64,000 nt of DNA from a bacterium (GTDB lineage: Bacteria; Electryoneota; RPQS01): the NCBI GenBank assembly GCA_023382385.1, contig JAHDVH010000002.1, positions 386,219 to 450,218 on the forward strand, in the 5' to 3' direction. Both the position numbers and the translations under genes were made by a program. Under the pieces are notes generated by a model. The model was not told where the DNA came from. It made no database searches and saw only the letters and a list, made by a program, of their open reading frames with translations. Positions within the stretch are counted from its first letter, which is position 1. The number at the start of each line of letters is the position of its first letter. Shown here one piece after another: positions 26,078 through 33,970 of the stretch.

Positions 26078-27697
26078 TCAAGCATTTTCAACACTTCGCA
26101 TCCAAATCCAGTCCGCCCGCGTGGCCACGATGGCCAACGTGCCGACAATCACGAGGATCACAAACAGTCCGGCTGAGATTCCAAATCCGGTCCAGATCAG
26201 GGCCAACCCCAGATAGCCGCCCAGCACGAGTGCGTGAAACAGCAGAACTCCAAGTATTCCCACCCGCAGCATCAGCCACCCCGCCATCAGCGACCAGACC
26301 ACCCACTGCGCGGCGCCCAGCGAGAGCCAATTGTGTGTGTCGAAGCCGACAAAGTAGGAAGCCGTGACGGCCATCAACACCAGAGCGGTGAAGGTGCCGC
26401 GCACCCAGAAAATCAGCAGGGGAAAGAGCCACAATCTGAAAATCAGCTCTTCCCAGAGCACCAGCTTCGCGACGAGCACCGGCGCGGCGGCAATCGGTGC
26501 AGGAGTTCCGAGAATCTCGGCCATCAGCGGCAACGCCTGTCCCGCAATACCGCCCGGTTCTTCGAGATTGCCGAGCGTTGCCTCGGCAGCGAGAAAGAGC
26601 GCGGCGGCGGGCAAGGCCCAGCGTGCGGATTGAATCCATGCTCCGGTCCAGCCGCGATGTGAAGGGGCGATGCGCGTAAGGGTGGTGATGTTCGGCAGGA
26701 GGTCGCGCGAAATGGATTCGCCGGATGCAACAATCAAGGTGATGAGAATGCCGCTTTGCAGCGCATCCACTGCGGCGGCGAGCACCACGCGTTTAACGAA
26801 ATCCTCGGCACCGCTTCCTCCGGGCACCAGCAGCGCGGCCTGCGAAATGGTTAGCGCGCGCGCCGCCAGCACAATCAGCATGGCGATGACTCCCCACCAC
26901 ATGCCGCGTCGCCACGAAATCGGATGTCGGTGATGCAGAATAATCTGAAACACGCCGAAGACTATCAGCGCAAAGCCCAACAGTCTCAGACGTGCGCCGG
27001 GCGGACGTGCATCGAGCGGCACCACTTCCGGTGACGGTCGGGCCTCAAACTCTGTAATAGTGCGTCCTGCGAGCTTGACGCGCAGCAGGTTGCCGTGCGG
27101 TGAACCGTCCAACAATCGAAACGTGTAGTGCCAATCATGACGGAGCGGCAACTTCGCAAGCGAGTCTTTGAGCAGCTCCACGCGATCTGAACCGATACCC
27201 AATCCGGTGGCCAACTGTTCGTAGACAAGCAGCAGTGCGTCGCTCTTGGTCAGCTCGAAACCCGGATCAAGATCGTCGAGGTCGTGCTTGACCTTGTAGA
27301 TGTTTCCCGCGGGCGAAACGTGAATCGTCCAGCTGTCGTCGCGGGTGCTCAGAAAGTAGCGGTTGACATAACCGATTGCCGGACTGAAGCTGAAGCCGGC
27401 GGGGTCGCGCTCGGCATTCCAGATACCGTCGTGACGGTATTCGGTCGCCTGAATGAGCGTGTATTCGTCAAGCTCCACACCTTGCTTGAAGAGAAACTCC
27501 TCGGCAATCGAAATCGCTTCGTCGGGTCTGAGCCATTCCCACCTCCACGGTTTGCAGGTCACGCCGACCGCCAGCACGGCGAGCACATAGAGCAACGTGC
27601 GCGTGGCCATCGAACGCACGAGCACGGGAAACCATTGGCGCGCGCGTTTCTTAAGCTCACGCCGCGTGAACTGCGTGATTTCCGAAGGAGTAGTCAA
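26078..27697 (-). CDS. CPBP (CaaX/Abi) family intramembrane protease
   Basis: A 539-residue membrane protein. It has an N-terminal helix, an extracytoplasmic domain of about 190 residues (about 60-240), then about eight helices. The CPBP hallmark EExxxR occurs as WEELIFRLWLF near residue 416, and later candidates for motifs 2 and 3 are FVGFDTHNW and LLFHALV. Family members cleave prenylated proteins or peptides in the membrane, or give bacteriocin immunity. The long periplasmic N-terminal part is not typical of short CPBP proteins. Substrate unknown. Confidence 0.7.
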   Translation of the reverse strand: MTTPSEITQFTRRELKKRARQWFPVLVRSMATRTLLYVLAVLAVGVTCKPWRWEWLRPDEAISIAEEFLFKQGVELDEYTLIQATEYRHDGIWNAERDPAGFSFSPAIGYVNRYFLSTRDDSWTIHVSPAGNIYKVKHDLDDLDPGFELTKSDALLLVYEQLATGLGIGSDRVELLKDSLAKLPLRHDWHYTFRLLDGSPHGNLLRVKLAGRTITEFEARPSPEVVPLDARPPGARLRLLGFALIVFGVFQIILHHRHPISWRRGMWWGVIAMLIVLAARALTISQAALLVPGGSGAEDFVKRVVLAAAVDALQSGILITLIVASGESISRDLLPNITTLTRIAPSHRGWTGAWIQSARWALPAAALFLAAEATLGNLEEPGGIAGQALPLMAEILGTPAPIAAAPVLVAKLVLWEELIFRLWLFPLLIFWVRGTFTALVLMAVTASYFVGFDTHNWLSLGAAQWVVWSLMAGWLMLRVGILGVLLFHALVLGGYLGLALIWTGFGISAGLFVILVIVGTLAIVATRADWIWMRSVENA

Positions 27698-27755
27698 GAA
27701 GGTTGTTTCGCTTTGCGGGATTGAAGCTCGCTGCTCCCGTTCCGCGGGCGGAGTG

Positions 27756-27965
27756 CTATTCTCTTACCAGTAGAACGTGAATCGCTTTGACGATGACTTT
27801 CACGTGGTCACCCGGCTGGATGCCGAGGTCGTGCAGCGAATCGGTGGTCAGGACCGAACTCATCAGCACGCGGTCGTTGACTTCGAGATTCACCTGCGAC
27901 ATCACGTCGCCTTTTTTGATATCGGTGACGCGCGCGGGGATTTTGTTCTTGGCTCCGTATTTCAT
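27756..27965 (-). CDS. Molbindin-like TOBE/Mop domain protein
   Basis: A 69-residue single TOBE (Mop) domain, as in molbindins that bind molybdate or tungstate as oligomers. It contains KIPARVTDIKKGDVMSQVNL, VNDRVLMSSVLTTDSLHDLGI and GDHVKVIVKAIHVLLVRE, a full Mop repeat. I use the ATG at 27965, which has GAAGG eight bases upstream. No molybdate transporter genes are nearby, so storage or regulation cannot be told apart. Confidence 0.85.
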   Translation of the reverse strand: MKYGAKNKIPARVTDIKKGDVMSQVNLEVNDRVLMSSVLTTDSLHDLGIQPGDHVKVIVKAIHVLLVRE

Positions 27966-28007
27966 TTCTGCATCCTTCAAGCACTGCGGTTTGGAGTTAT
28001 TTAGCGG

Positions 28008-28622
28008 TCAATAATAAATGAGCGACGCGTCTCCTTTGCCTTCGCGCAGGATGACGGGCTCGTTGGGGTCAGTGCAGTCCACAACCGTGGAAGCCACGTT
28101 GTCAATGACACCGCTGTCGAGAATCACGGCTATGGCGTCACCCCAATGTTCTTCAATTTCCTGCGGGTCGTTCATGGATTCGCCGTCGCGGTCGGTGACG
28201 GACGTTGACAGAATCGGACGGCCGAAGGCCTTCAGAAGTTCGCGGCAGACCGGATGGTCCGGCACTCGCAAGCCGACTGTTTTCTGTTTGGTCAGCAGGA
28301 GCTTCGGCACTTCTCGCGTTGCGGGGAGAATGAACGTATACGGACCGGGCAGGCAGCGCTTGAGCATTTTGTAGACGGGAGTCTCGACACGTGCGAAGGT
28401 GCTGATATCGGAGAGGTCGGCGCAGAGAAACGACAGGGCGTGATATTTGGAGTAGCCTTTCAGCGCGAGTGCGCGCTCCATCGCGTCTTTGCGGTGAATG
28501 TCGCAGCCCAGCCCGTAGACTGTATCGGTGGCATAGGCAATCAACTCGCCCTGTTCGAGCGCGTGAATCGCTTTTTGAATCGCGCGTGGATTCGGATTAT
28601 CGGGGTGCGTCTCGTAAATCAT
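28008..28622 (-). CDS. tsaC: L-threonylcarbamoyladenylate synthase (TsaC/Sua5/YrdC family)
   Basis: A 204-residue YrdC-fold enzyme that makes threonylcarbamoyl-AMP for the t6A37 modification of ANN-decoding tRNAs. The N-terminal LEQGELIAYATDTVYGLGCD is the conserved threonine/ATP region, with LKGYSKYHALSFLCADLSDIS, LPGPYTFILPA and ILSTSVTDRDGE following. It lacks the extra Sua5 C-terminal domain. It could be the related YciO protein, which has the same fold; this is the main uncertainty. Confidence 0.85.
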   Translation of the reverse strand: MIYETHPDNPNPRAIQKAIHALEQGELIAYATDTVYGLGCDIHRKDAMERALALKGYSKYHALSFLCADLSDISTFARVETPVYKMLKRCLPGPYTFILPATREVPKLLLTKQKTVGLRVPDHPVCRELLKAFGRPILSTSVTDRDGESMNDPQEIEEHWGDAIAVILDSGVIDNVASTVVDCTDPNEPVILREGKGDASLIYY

Positions 28623-28691
28623 TCCAACTTAAACCGACATGAACGAATGTGGTTACCTTGCAATCATCTTGACTTCTCTCAACAAACCGTA

Positions 28692-29489
28692 TCAAAGTAT
28701 TTCGGTTACATTGTCGTACAGCATTGGGAGACAATCCTGTCTCAATCGAAACTTCGTTCCGTGGTTATGCCCCGTTCGCGCGTCGAAATCTATAAGTAGT
28801 TTCCCTTCCTCAAGTGCACGCAGAAAACCTTCAAAATTCATCCGCTCCAACATCATCACCTTTTTATAGTGGTAGTACTCCTGCTTCCGTTCAATCTTTA
28901 CTTCTGCTTGAACATAGAAAGTGTTCAGGAGCTTTGTGCCCGCCTTGTGACTGAGATCATCAAAACCCCAATATGGCTGCGGATCCAATTCCGCGAGACC
29001 AATTCGGTGCCTTACTTGTTCCAGCCACGCCTCATGGCGGGAGTCAACACTTCGCGAATCGAATGAGATCAATATTTTTCTCTGCCCGCGGTCGATCAGA
29101 ACTCCAAAACCTCTGTCACTTCTAGACATGCCATGAATAGTTTGTCGGAAACTCATTTCATTGTCGTCATATTTTTTGCCTGCTTCTTGATGTCGCCATC
29201 CGTACTTCGGAAGCAGAACTTTCGGCACAAAACGCACCGCTCGAGGTGACGGCTCAATATGAAACAGTGTCGTGAGTGAAGAGGTTCCGAGTCGCTGTGT
29301 CTTTAGTTCCCATTCCGCAGCATTTGGGATTGGCAAGTTATTCTCTTCTATTCCAAGTAACTCTTCAAGTGTGTTGCCAATTCCGCCGTGATTCCCTTTG
29401 CGAGCATTGGGGACAAATCCTGCTGCAGAGATATCTTTAAGGCGTGCAATCAGGTCTGACTTTGTGAATACTACTTGATCCTTTTTCAT
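28692..29489 (-). CDS. BcnI/MvaI-like type II restriction endonuclease
   Basis: A 265-residue enzyme of the MvaI/BcnI family, which act as monomers and cut CCWGG or CCSGG. GIGNTLEELLGIEENNLPIP followed by AAEWELKTQR is the catalytic region (about residues 36-66), and a later HNHGTKFRLR stretch fits the family's DNA-contact region. The E-x-K pair and an upstream Glu are present; the Asp I expect before E-x-K appears as Asn. The specificity cannot be read from sequence. It begins 4 bases after the methyltransferase stop. The DNA is AT-richer than its neighbours, suggesting transfer. Confidence 0.82.
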   Translation of the reverse strand: MKKDQVVFTKSDLIARLKDISAAGFVPNARKGNHGGIGNTLEELLGIEENNLPIPNAAEWELKTQRLGTSSLTTLFHIEPSPRAVRFVPKVLLPKYGWRHQEAGKKYDDNEMSFRQTIHGMSRSDRGFGVLIDRGQRKILISFDSRSVDSRHEAWLEQVRHRIGLAELDPQPYWGFDDLSHKAGTKLLNTFYVQAEVKIERKQEYYHYKKVMMLERMNFEGFLRALEEGKLLIDFDARTGHNHGTKFRLRQDCLPMLYDNVTEIL

Positions 29490-29493
29490 TATG

Positions 29494-30249
29494 TCACCAG
29501 AGTTTTGCCTGTTGCATGTGCGCCTTCACCCGTCGTCTCGCCATTTCACAGTATTCAGGTGAAACATCTATTCCAATGTAATGTCTATTCAAGTTCAATG
29601 CAGATATTGCAGTTGTTCCTGAGCCCATGAAGGGGTCTAACACTATCTTTGCAGCCGTACTTGATATTATCCTGTCTATTAGAATAACAGGGAATGCTGC
29701 AGGATGCTCATTCTTCATTTCTTGAGTAAATTCCCAGACATCGCCGTAAGCGTTTGCTTTATCAACTAATCGGAACTTCTTCTTTGCAATAACGTAAATG
29801 ACTTCATACGTTGGTAAGAAATAGCCGGGGTTGAAGTTTAGGCCGCCTTTACGTTTCCAGATGATAATCTGGCGCACCGGAAATCCAGAAATAATGTCTT
29901 GCCTGTCCTGCAATAAACCTGCTTGAACACGCCATTTGTGGTTGTAGAAGATCGCTCCGTCCTCTGGTATGATCCGCAGCATCTCTTCAAGGCACCGCCG
30001 CTGCCACTGGACATACTCTTCGTGGGGCATACAATCATTGTGGTGCGAATAACCATTTTGTAGCGCAGCATTGGCCCATTTGCCTCCTCGTCCATCTTTC
30101 ATCCCATTCCCTGTTGAGTTCTTTAGGTTGTATGGAGGAGAGGTAACAATGAGCTCCACTGATCCATCTGGAATCTGCCTCATAACATCAACTGCGTTTC
30201 CGCAGATAATCTTATCAACGAAATCTTTTGGATAAGCAAGGTTTTTCAT
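29494..30249 (-). CDS. Type II DNA methyltransferase, probably N4-cytosine
   Basis: About 251 residues. It has motif IV TSPPYN (near residue 37), motif I DPFMGSGTT near the C-terminus, and IGIDVSPEYCEMA after it, giving the beta-type order IV to I. SPPY is frequent in N4-cytosine enzymes, and MvaI/BcnI partners are N4-cytosine methylases, so that modification is inferred. I start at the ATG at 30249; the frame is open to 30384, with another ATG at 30306. It protects DNA from the endonuclease encoded next. Confidence 0.82.
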   Translation of the reverse strand: MKNLAYPKDFVDKIICGNAVDVMRQIPDGSVELIVTSPPYNLKNSTGNGMKDGRGGKWANAALQNGYSHHNDCMPHEEYVQWQRRCLEEMLRIIPEDGAIFYNHKWRVQAGLLQDRQDIISGFPVRQIIIWKRKGGLNFNPGYFLPTYEVIYVIAKKKFRLVDKANAYGDVWEFTQEMKNEHPAAFPVILIDRIISSTAAKIVLDPFMGSGTTAISALNLNRHYIGIDVSPEYCEMARRRVKAHMQQAKLW

Positions 30250-30390
30250 CTCAGAACACCAACTACAGAATCCTTGGTTTGATAGTAAACTGCTAGGCAA
30301 AGCCATTGAGGTCAGGAAAGACTTGCAGGTTAGGAAACGGACAGTTCTAAATGTAACCTTCAAATTCCGAGTTTGCAAGCCCATAAGGAC

Positions 30391-30419
30391 GAAAAAGCCC
30401 GAAGCGCGGGGCTTCGGGC
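30391..30419 (-). terminator. Intrinsic terminator of M23 peptidase gene
   Basis: GCCCGAAGC and GCTTCGGGC arms (9 bp, 5-base loop), followed on the minus strand by CTTTTTC. It lies 26 bases past the stop codon. Confidence 0.85.
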
Positions 30420-30444
30420 AAAGAAACTCAAGATGTTGCGGAGC

Positions 30445-31395
30445 TTAGTGGTCGTCGCTGTGCACTGTTGTGCTGGCAAAGCCCGGGAAGGACTCGGTCT
30501 CCTCAAAGACATAGTCCATCGGATTGACGGCCACACCATTGACGCGCACTTCGTAGTGCAGATGCGGTGCGGTCGAGCGGCCCGTCGAACCGACCTGCCC
30601 GATCACCATACCCTTTGTGACCTTCTGACCCTTGCGCACGAGAATCTTGTGCAGGTGGCCATACGCAGTCTGAATGCCTCCGCCGTGATCCACCACGATA
30701 AACTGACCGTAGTTATAATAGCGGCCGGCATAGATGACCGTTCCGGCTGCCGAAGACTTAACGGGCGTGCCGCGCGGCGCGGAAATATCAAGACCGTCGT
30801 GATGCGTGGTCTTCTTCGTGAACGGATCCAGCCTCACGCCAAAACCGGACGAGAAATACCCTGTGTCACAGGGACGCAGGGTCGGCAGATGCTCCAGCAG
30901 AGCCTGATTCTGCTCAAGCTTGCTGTGGATTTCGCGGAAGCTGGTGCGCTGCAAATCCAGCTCGCGGTCCAGCTTGTTCAGAATCTCGTTGATTTCCTGC
31001 GCTTCGGGAACCAGCGGCCCCGGGGGTAGAATCTCAACCGTTCCGCCCACCCCGACATTCCGCACGTCCTGCGGCAGGAGCGGCAGATCGGCCATCAGGC
31101 GCAGCATATTGTCCGTCTCGGCGAGCGTCGAAAGTCGCTGCTCAACCGACTTTATCTTGGTGTCAAACTTCGCAAGTTGTTCCCGCAGGGCACGATTCTC
31201 GGCTTCCAGCTGCTCACGGCCGGTCTCCTTGGCAATCCGGCTGGCGAGAAATCCAGTCACTCCATTGAAGAGGAGGAAACTCGCCACGAGGCCTGCGAGG
31301 AGAGCTTTCGCGCGAGCCCGAGTAAAAGTGAATTCGACTTTCTTACTCAGGTCGTGGGATAGTAATATTAATGAAAACTTGCGATTCGCCATCAA
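30445..31395 (-). CDS. M23 family (LytM/NlpD-type) metallopeptidase
   Basis: A 316-residue envelope protein. It has a cytoplasmic N-terminus, one transmembrane helix (about 30-50), a coiled coil (about 52-90 and 125-165), and a C-terminal LytM domain. Zinc ligands are in HHDGLDI (about 198-204) and HLHYE (about 278-282), so it should be active on peptidoglycan cross-bridges. These proteins act in cell-wall remodelling during growth or division. A clear promoter lies 170 bases upstream. Confidence 0.92.
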   Translation of the reverse strand: MMANRKFSLILLSHDLSKKVEFTFTRARAKALLAGLVASFLLFNGVTGFLASRIAKETGREQLEAENRALREQLAKFDTKIKSVEQRLSTLAETDNMLRLMADLPLLPQDVRNVGVGGTVEILPPGPLVPEAQEINEILNKLDRELDLQRTSFREIHSKLEQNQALLEHLPTLRPCDTGYFSSGFGVRLDPFTKKTTHHDGLDISAPRGTPVKSSAAGTVIYAGRYYNYGQFIVVDHGGGIQTAYGHLHKILVRKGQKVTKGMVIGQVGSTGRSTAPHLHYEVRVNGVAVNPMDYVFEETESFPGFASTTVHSDDH

Positions 31396-31563
31396 ACTCC
31401 GAACTTATTCACCGCAATATCTGGGGCTGCATGGGGATGCAGAACTCAACAACTTGCGGTAGAATCAGAATAATCTATAGAATTCGTTGCCGCAGTTGCG
31501 ACTGTTAGTTATTTGTTTTGATTCAGCTTAGGAATCGTTTTCGCAGTTCGCGAAAGATGCCTG

Positions 31564-31592
31564 AAAGTAACAAAAAAATAGCTACTTGTCAA
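31564..31592 (-). promoter_or_regulatory. Promoter of M23 peptidase gene
   Basis: Minus strand: TTGACA (31592-31587), 17-base spacer containing a T7 run, then TACTTT (31569-31564). The 5' leader would be about 160 bases. Confidence 0.6.
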
Positions 31593-31635
31593 GCCGATTT
31601 CTTGCAAAAGTGAGACCAAATTTGCCCACTTTTCG

Positions 31636-31663
31636 CTGACCCGGCTTTGCTTGCTTGGGTCAG
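31636..31663. promoter_or_regulatory. Inverted repeat before AbrB-like gene
   Basis: CTGACCC and GGGTCAG arms with a 14-base spacer, 51 bases before the AbrB-like start. It could be an operator for that DNA-binding protein or a leader hairpin. Confidence 0.3.
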
Positions 31664-31713
31664 TTCAAAAGCGTATCTTCGAAATGTCGGAAATTCTGAA
31701 AACTCAAGGTGTC

Positions 31714-31983
31714 ATGGCGAGACGGCTGTCAGCTCAGATCCGAGCGAAAAATCAGATCACCCTTCCCAAGCGACTGGTTGACCATGTTGACCTGAAAGAG
31801 GGTGATTTTCTTGACTTTGAGCTTGTGACAACCGCGCGCTCCGTTCCGGCGGGCGTTATTATTCTGCACAAGAAGCGCTTGGCGGATGATCCGCTGCCGA
31901 ACGAACCTCTGCCAGCAGAACGGGAAGAAAACGAGTTTCCGGGTGTGAAAACCGCGATAGCCGAGCTGAAGAAGCGGCTTTAG
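31714..31983 (+). CDS. AbrB/SpoVT-like (swapped-hairpin) DNA-binding protein
   Basis: An 89-residue protein whose N-terminal half (SAQIRAKNQITLPKRLVDHV) matches the AbrB/MazE swapped-hairpin DNA-binding motif. The C-terminal part is charged and proline-rich. It may be a small transition-state type regulator or an antitoxin without a visible toxin. I start at the ATG at 31714, with AAGG five bases upstream; an ATG at 31684 is the alternative. Its end overlaps the convergent FmdB-like gene by 4 bases. Confidence 0.72.
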   Translation: MARRLSAQIRAKNQITLPKRLVDHVDLKEGDFLDFELVTTARSVPAGVIILHKKRLADDPLPNEPLPAEREENEFPGVKTAIAELKKRL

Positions 31984-32213
31984 TTCAGCGAACAGCCGCA
32001 ACCGCCACCGTGGCAGGTGCCACGAGGTTCGCCGCACATGCCAAGTCCATCAGAATCTTTGCTTTGCGGCGCAGCGGTTAGTGAGAAGAGTTTGGTGAAT
32101 TTGCGTTCGCCTTCGCAATTGGGACAATAGCCTTCGGCGCGATTCTTGACCGTAGCCTCCAGAATCTCGACTACGTTTCCGCAGGTTTCGCACTTATACT
32201 CGTAGAGTGGCAT
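31980..32213 (-). CDS. FmdB family zinc-ribbon protein
   Basis: A 77-residue protein that starts MPLYEYKCETCGNVVE, the FmdB signature, with a second CPNC pair completing a zinc ribbon (residues 8-33). The tail contains five more cysteines (MCGEPRGTCHGGGCGCSLN), typical of the family. Its role is unknown; the name comes from a formamidase regulator. AAGG lies upstream of the ATG. It diverges from the HU gene with only 33 bases between starts. Confidence 0.85.
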   Translation of the reverse strand: MPLYEYKCETCGNVVEILEATVKNRAEGYCPNCEGERKFTKLFSLTAAPQSKDSDGLGMCGEPRGTCHGGGCGCSLN

Positions 32214-32246
32214 AATCTACCTTTTTGTTTATATTGATTTTGTGAA

Positions 32247-32519
32247 ATGACAAACAAAGAACTTGTGGCAGCCATTGCGGCCCGGACAGCCCTTTCTCAA
32301 CAAACTTCTCTTGAAGTCCTGCAGGTGGTCATCGAAACGATTAAAGACACCGTTTGGGACGGAGACCGCGTGAATTTATCGGATTTCGGGTCGTTCTATC
32401 TTGCAGAACGCAAAGCCCGCACCGGTCGTAACCCACGCACCGGAGAGGAAATGCTCATCCCCGCATCGAAGTTCCCGAAGTTCGTGCCGGCCAAGAAGTT
32501 CAAGGACCTCGTTCGCTAA
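32247..32519 (+). CDS. HU/IHF family DNA-binding protein
   Basis: A 90-residue nucleoid protein: helical dimerisation part (MTNKELVAAIAARTALS), then VNLSDFGSFYLAERKARTGRNPRTGEEM, the conserved beta-arm signature with the tip proline (RNPRTG, about 63-68). It bends DNA and helps pack the chromosome. It is the first gene of a plus-strand run continuing with YceI and CutA. Confidence 0.95.
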   Translation: MTNKELVAAIAARTALSQQTSLEVLQVVIETIKDTVWDGDRVNLSDFGSFYLAERKARTGRNPRTGEEMLIPASKFPKFVPAKKFKDLVR

Positions 32520-32537
32520 ACCCGGAAGTCAGAGCAT

Positions 32538-33125
32538 ATGAAACTCGCACAACTCCTTGTCCCCCTGTTGCTGTATTCCGGTGCGGTCCGTGCTGAAGGT
32601 ACGGAATTTTCCGTAAAGACAACAAATCCGAAGAACCTCGTGCAGTTCGTCTCCAACGCCCCATTGGAGAAGATAGTGGGCCGAACGCGCGATGTCAGTG
32701 GCAAAGTCACATTAGATTTGGGTAACCTGAAATCCGGCGCGAAAGGCACGATTCGAGTGTCGCTGAAGGAACTGGACACGGGGTTGTCGCTGCGGAACGA
32801 GCATATGCGGGTGAATCACCTCGACACGAAGAGTTATCCCGACGCCGTGTTTACGGTGAAAGACATTTTTTCGGCTGACCCGACGAACATTTCGGGCGGC
32901 GGCTCGGCGGCGATCTTAGTGCAGGGGGACTTGGACCTGCATGGCGTAAAAAAGGAGTACGAGATTCTGGGGTCACTGACCTACACACCGGCAACTTCCA
33001 CGCTGAGCGTTCGCTGTCAGTGGCCGATTAGTTTGATGGATCATCAGATTCCGCGACCGGAGTTCCTGTTCATGCGTCTGTCCGACACACAGGAAATCAC
33101 GGTAGAGATAGAATTATCACAATAG
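32538..33125 (+). CDS. YceI family periplasmic lipid-binding protein
   Basis: A 195-residue protein with signal peptide MKLAQLLVPLLLYSGAVRA and a lipocalin-like YceI barrel: LEKIVGRTRDVSGKVTLD, LDTGLSLRNEHMRVNHLDT and LDLHGVKKEYEI are family landmarks. YceI proteins bind long isoprenoids or amphiphiles in the periplasm. It lies 18 bases after the HU gene and 14 before cutA. Confidence 0.9.
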   Translation: MKLAQLLVPLLLYSGAVRAEGTEFSVKTTNPKNLVQFVSNAPLEKIVGRTRDVSGKVTLDLGNLKSGAKGTIRVSLKELDTGLSLRNEHMRVNHLDTKSYPDAVFTVKDIFSADPTNISGGGSAAILVQGDLDLHGVKKEYEILGSLTYTPATSTLSVRCQWPISLMDHQIPRPEFLFMRLSDTQEITVEIELSQ

Positions 33126-33139
33126 TATACGAGGCACAC

Positions 33140-33472
33140 ATGGAAAAAGGACACGGCGAAGTGCTGATTGTCACCACAATAGATCATGATCACAAAGCAG
33201 AGGCTTTTTCGAGAGGATTAGTGGAGAAGCGATTAGCGGCATGTGTGACAAGGTTACCCGGCGCATCCTCGATGTATCGCTGGGAGTTTACGGAAGTGAC
33301 GGATAATCCGGAAATTGTTTTGTTGATCAAGACACATCACACACGGTTGGCCGAAGTCAAGCGTTATTTTGACGAAGCACACCCGTATACGGAGCCGGAG
33401 ATCCTGGTGTTTCAGGTGGATGAAATCGGCGAAGCGTATCGCAACTGGCTGATGAAAGAGATCGGATTATAG
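33140..33472 (+). CDS. cutA: CutA divalent-cation tolerance protein
   Basis: A 110-residue CutA protein, a very stable trimer linked to divalent-metal tolerance. It shows VEKRLAACVTRLPGASSMYRW (conserved cysteine and tryptophan) and PYTEPEILVFQVDEI, both standard. No export signal. It follows the YceI gene closely. Confidence 0.95.
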   Translation: MEKGHGEVLIVTTIDHDHKAEAFSRGLVEKRLAACVTRLPGASSMYRWEFTEVTDNPEIVLLIKTHHTRLAEVKRYFDEAHPYTEPEILVFQVDEIGEAYRNWLMKEIGL

Positions 33473-33548
33473 TCGTCTCGGGGAACCTTTCATCGCTGAA
33501 ACGCGTGCAAACTATAGGCAAGGCACAAAACCGTCAAGGAGGATAAAT

Positions 33549-33872
33549 ATGTCTACGACACCGCCGCAAGGCAAGTCATTATGGGTAGATGTCCGCGAGA
33601 CGGTCGTTGCTGGGTTGCGGGATTGGCGGGACAAGGGCGAGGAGTTGGCGCGGCAGGGCAGAATCCGTATGGATGAGGTGCAGACGGAGCGTCGTCTGCG
33701 ATCGGCACAAGAGGCCTTGGGCGCGAAGTGCAGCGAACTCCTATCACAGGGAGAGAGCATCTCCTCCGAGCATCCGGTGGTCAATCTACTGCTGCAGCGC
33801 GTGCGCTATTACGAAGACGATTTGACGCGGCTGCGCAGCGAACACGCACAACACGCGGAAACGATCGTCTGA
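33549..33872 (+). CDS. Hypothetical helical protein
   Basis: A 107-residue charged, helix-rich protein (for example EELARQGRIRMDEVQTERRL, then RVRYYEDDLTRLRSEHAQH) likely to form coiled coils. No signal peptide or known motif is visible. A purine-rich AAGGAGG lies nine bases before the ATG, so it is translated. It is the last gene before the 33897-33920 hairpin. Confidence 0.65.
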   Translation: MSTTPPQGKSLWVDVRETVVAGLRDWRDKGEELARQGRIRMDEVQTERRLRSAQEALGAKCSELLSQGESISSEHPVVNLLLQRVRYYEDDLTRLRSEHAQHAETIV

Positions 33873-33896
33873 CACGAACATCATGCCGAAATTGAC

Positions 33897-33920
33897 GAGG
33901 CGAGCCAAATGGCTCGCCTC
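33897..33920. terminator. Hairpin between convergent genes
   Basis: GAGGCGAGCC and GGCTCGCCTC form perfect 10-bp arms with a 4-base loop between convergent genes, so it may serve both. Its right arm and flank (33911-33926) are repeated exactly at 36303-36318, at the end of the second beta-helix gene. Confidence 0.7.
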
Positions 33921-33970
33921 GTGTGTGTATTTGCAGTGTGATCTTGTGCTGGGGGGGCACAAATGACATC

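Larger units (their letters stand above)
31396..31713. other. 318-base divergent intergenic region
   Basis: It contains the minus-strand promoter of the M23 peptidase gene (31564-31592) and, closer to the AbrB-like gene, an inverted repeat (31636-31663). No gene is seen. Confidence 0.5.
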
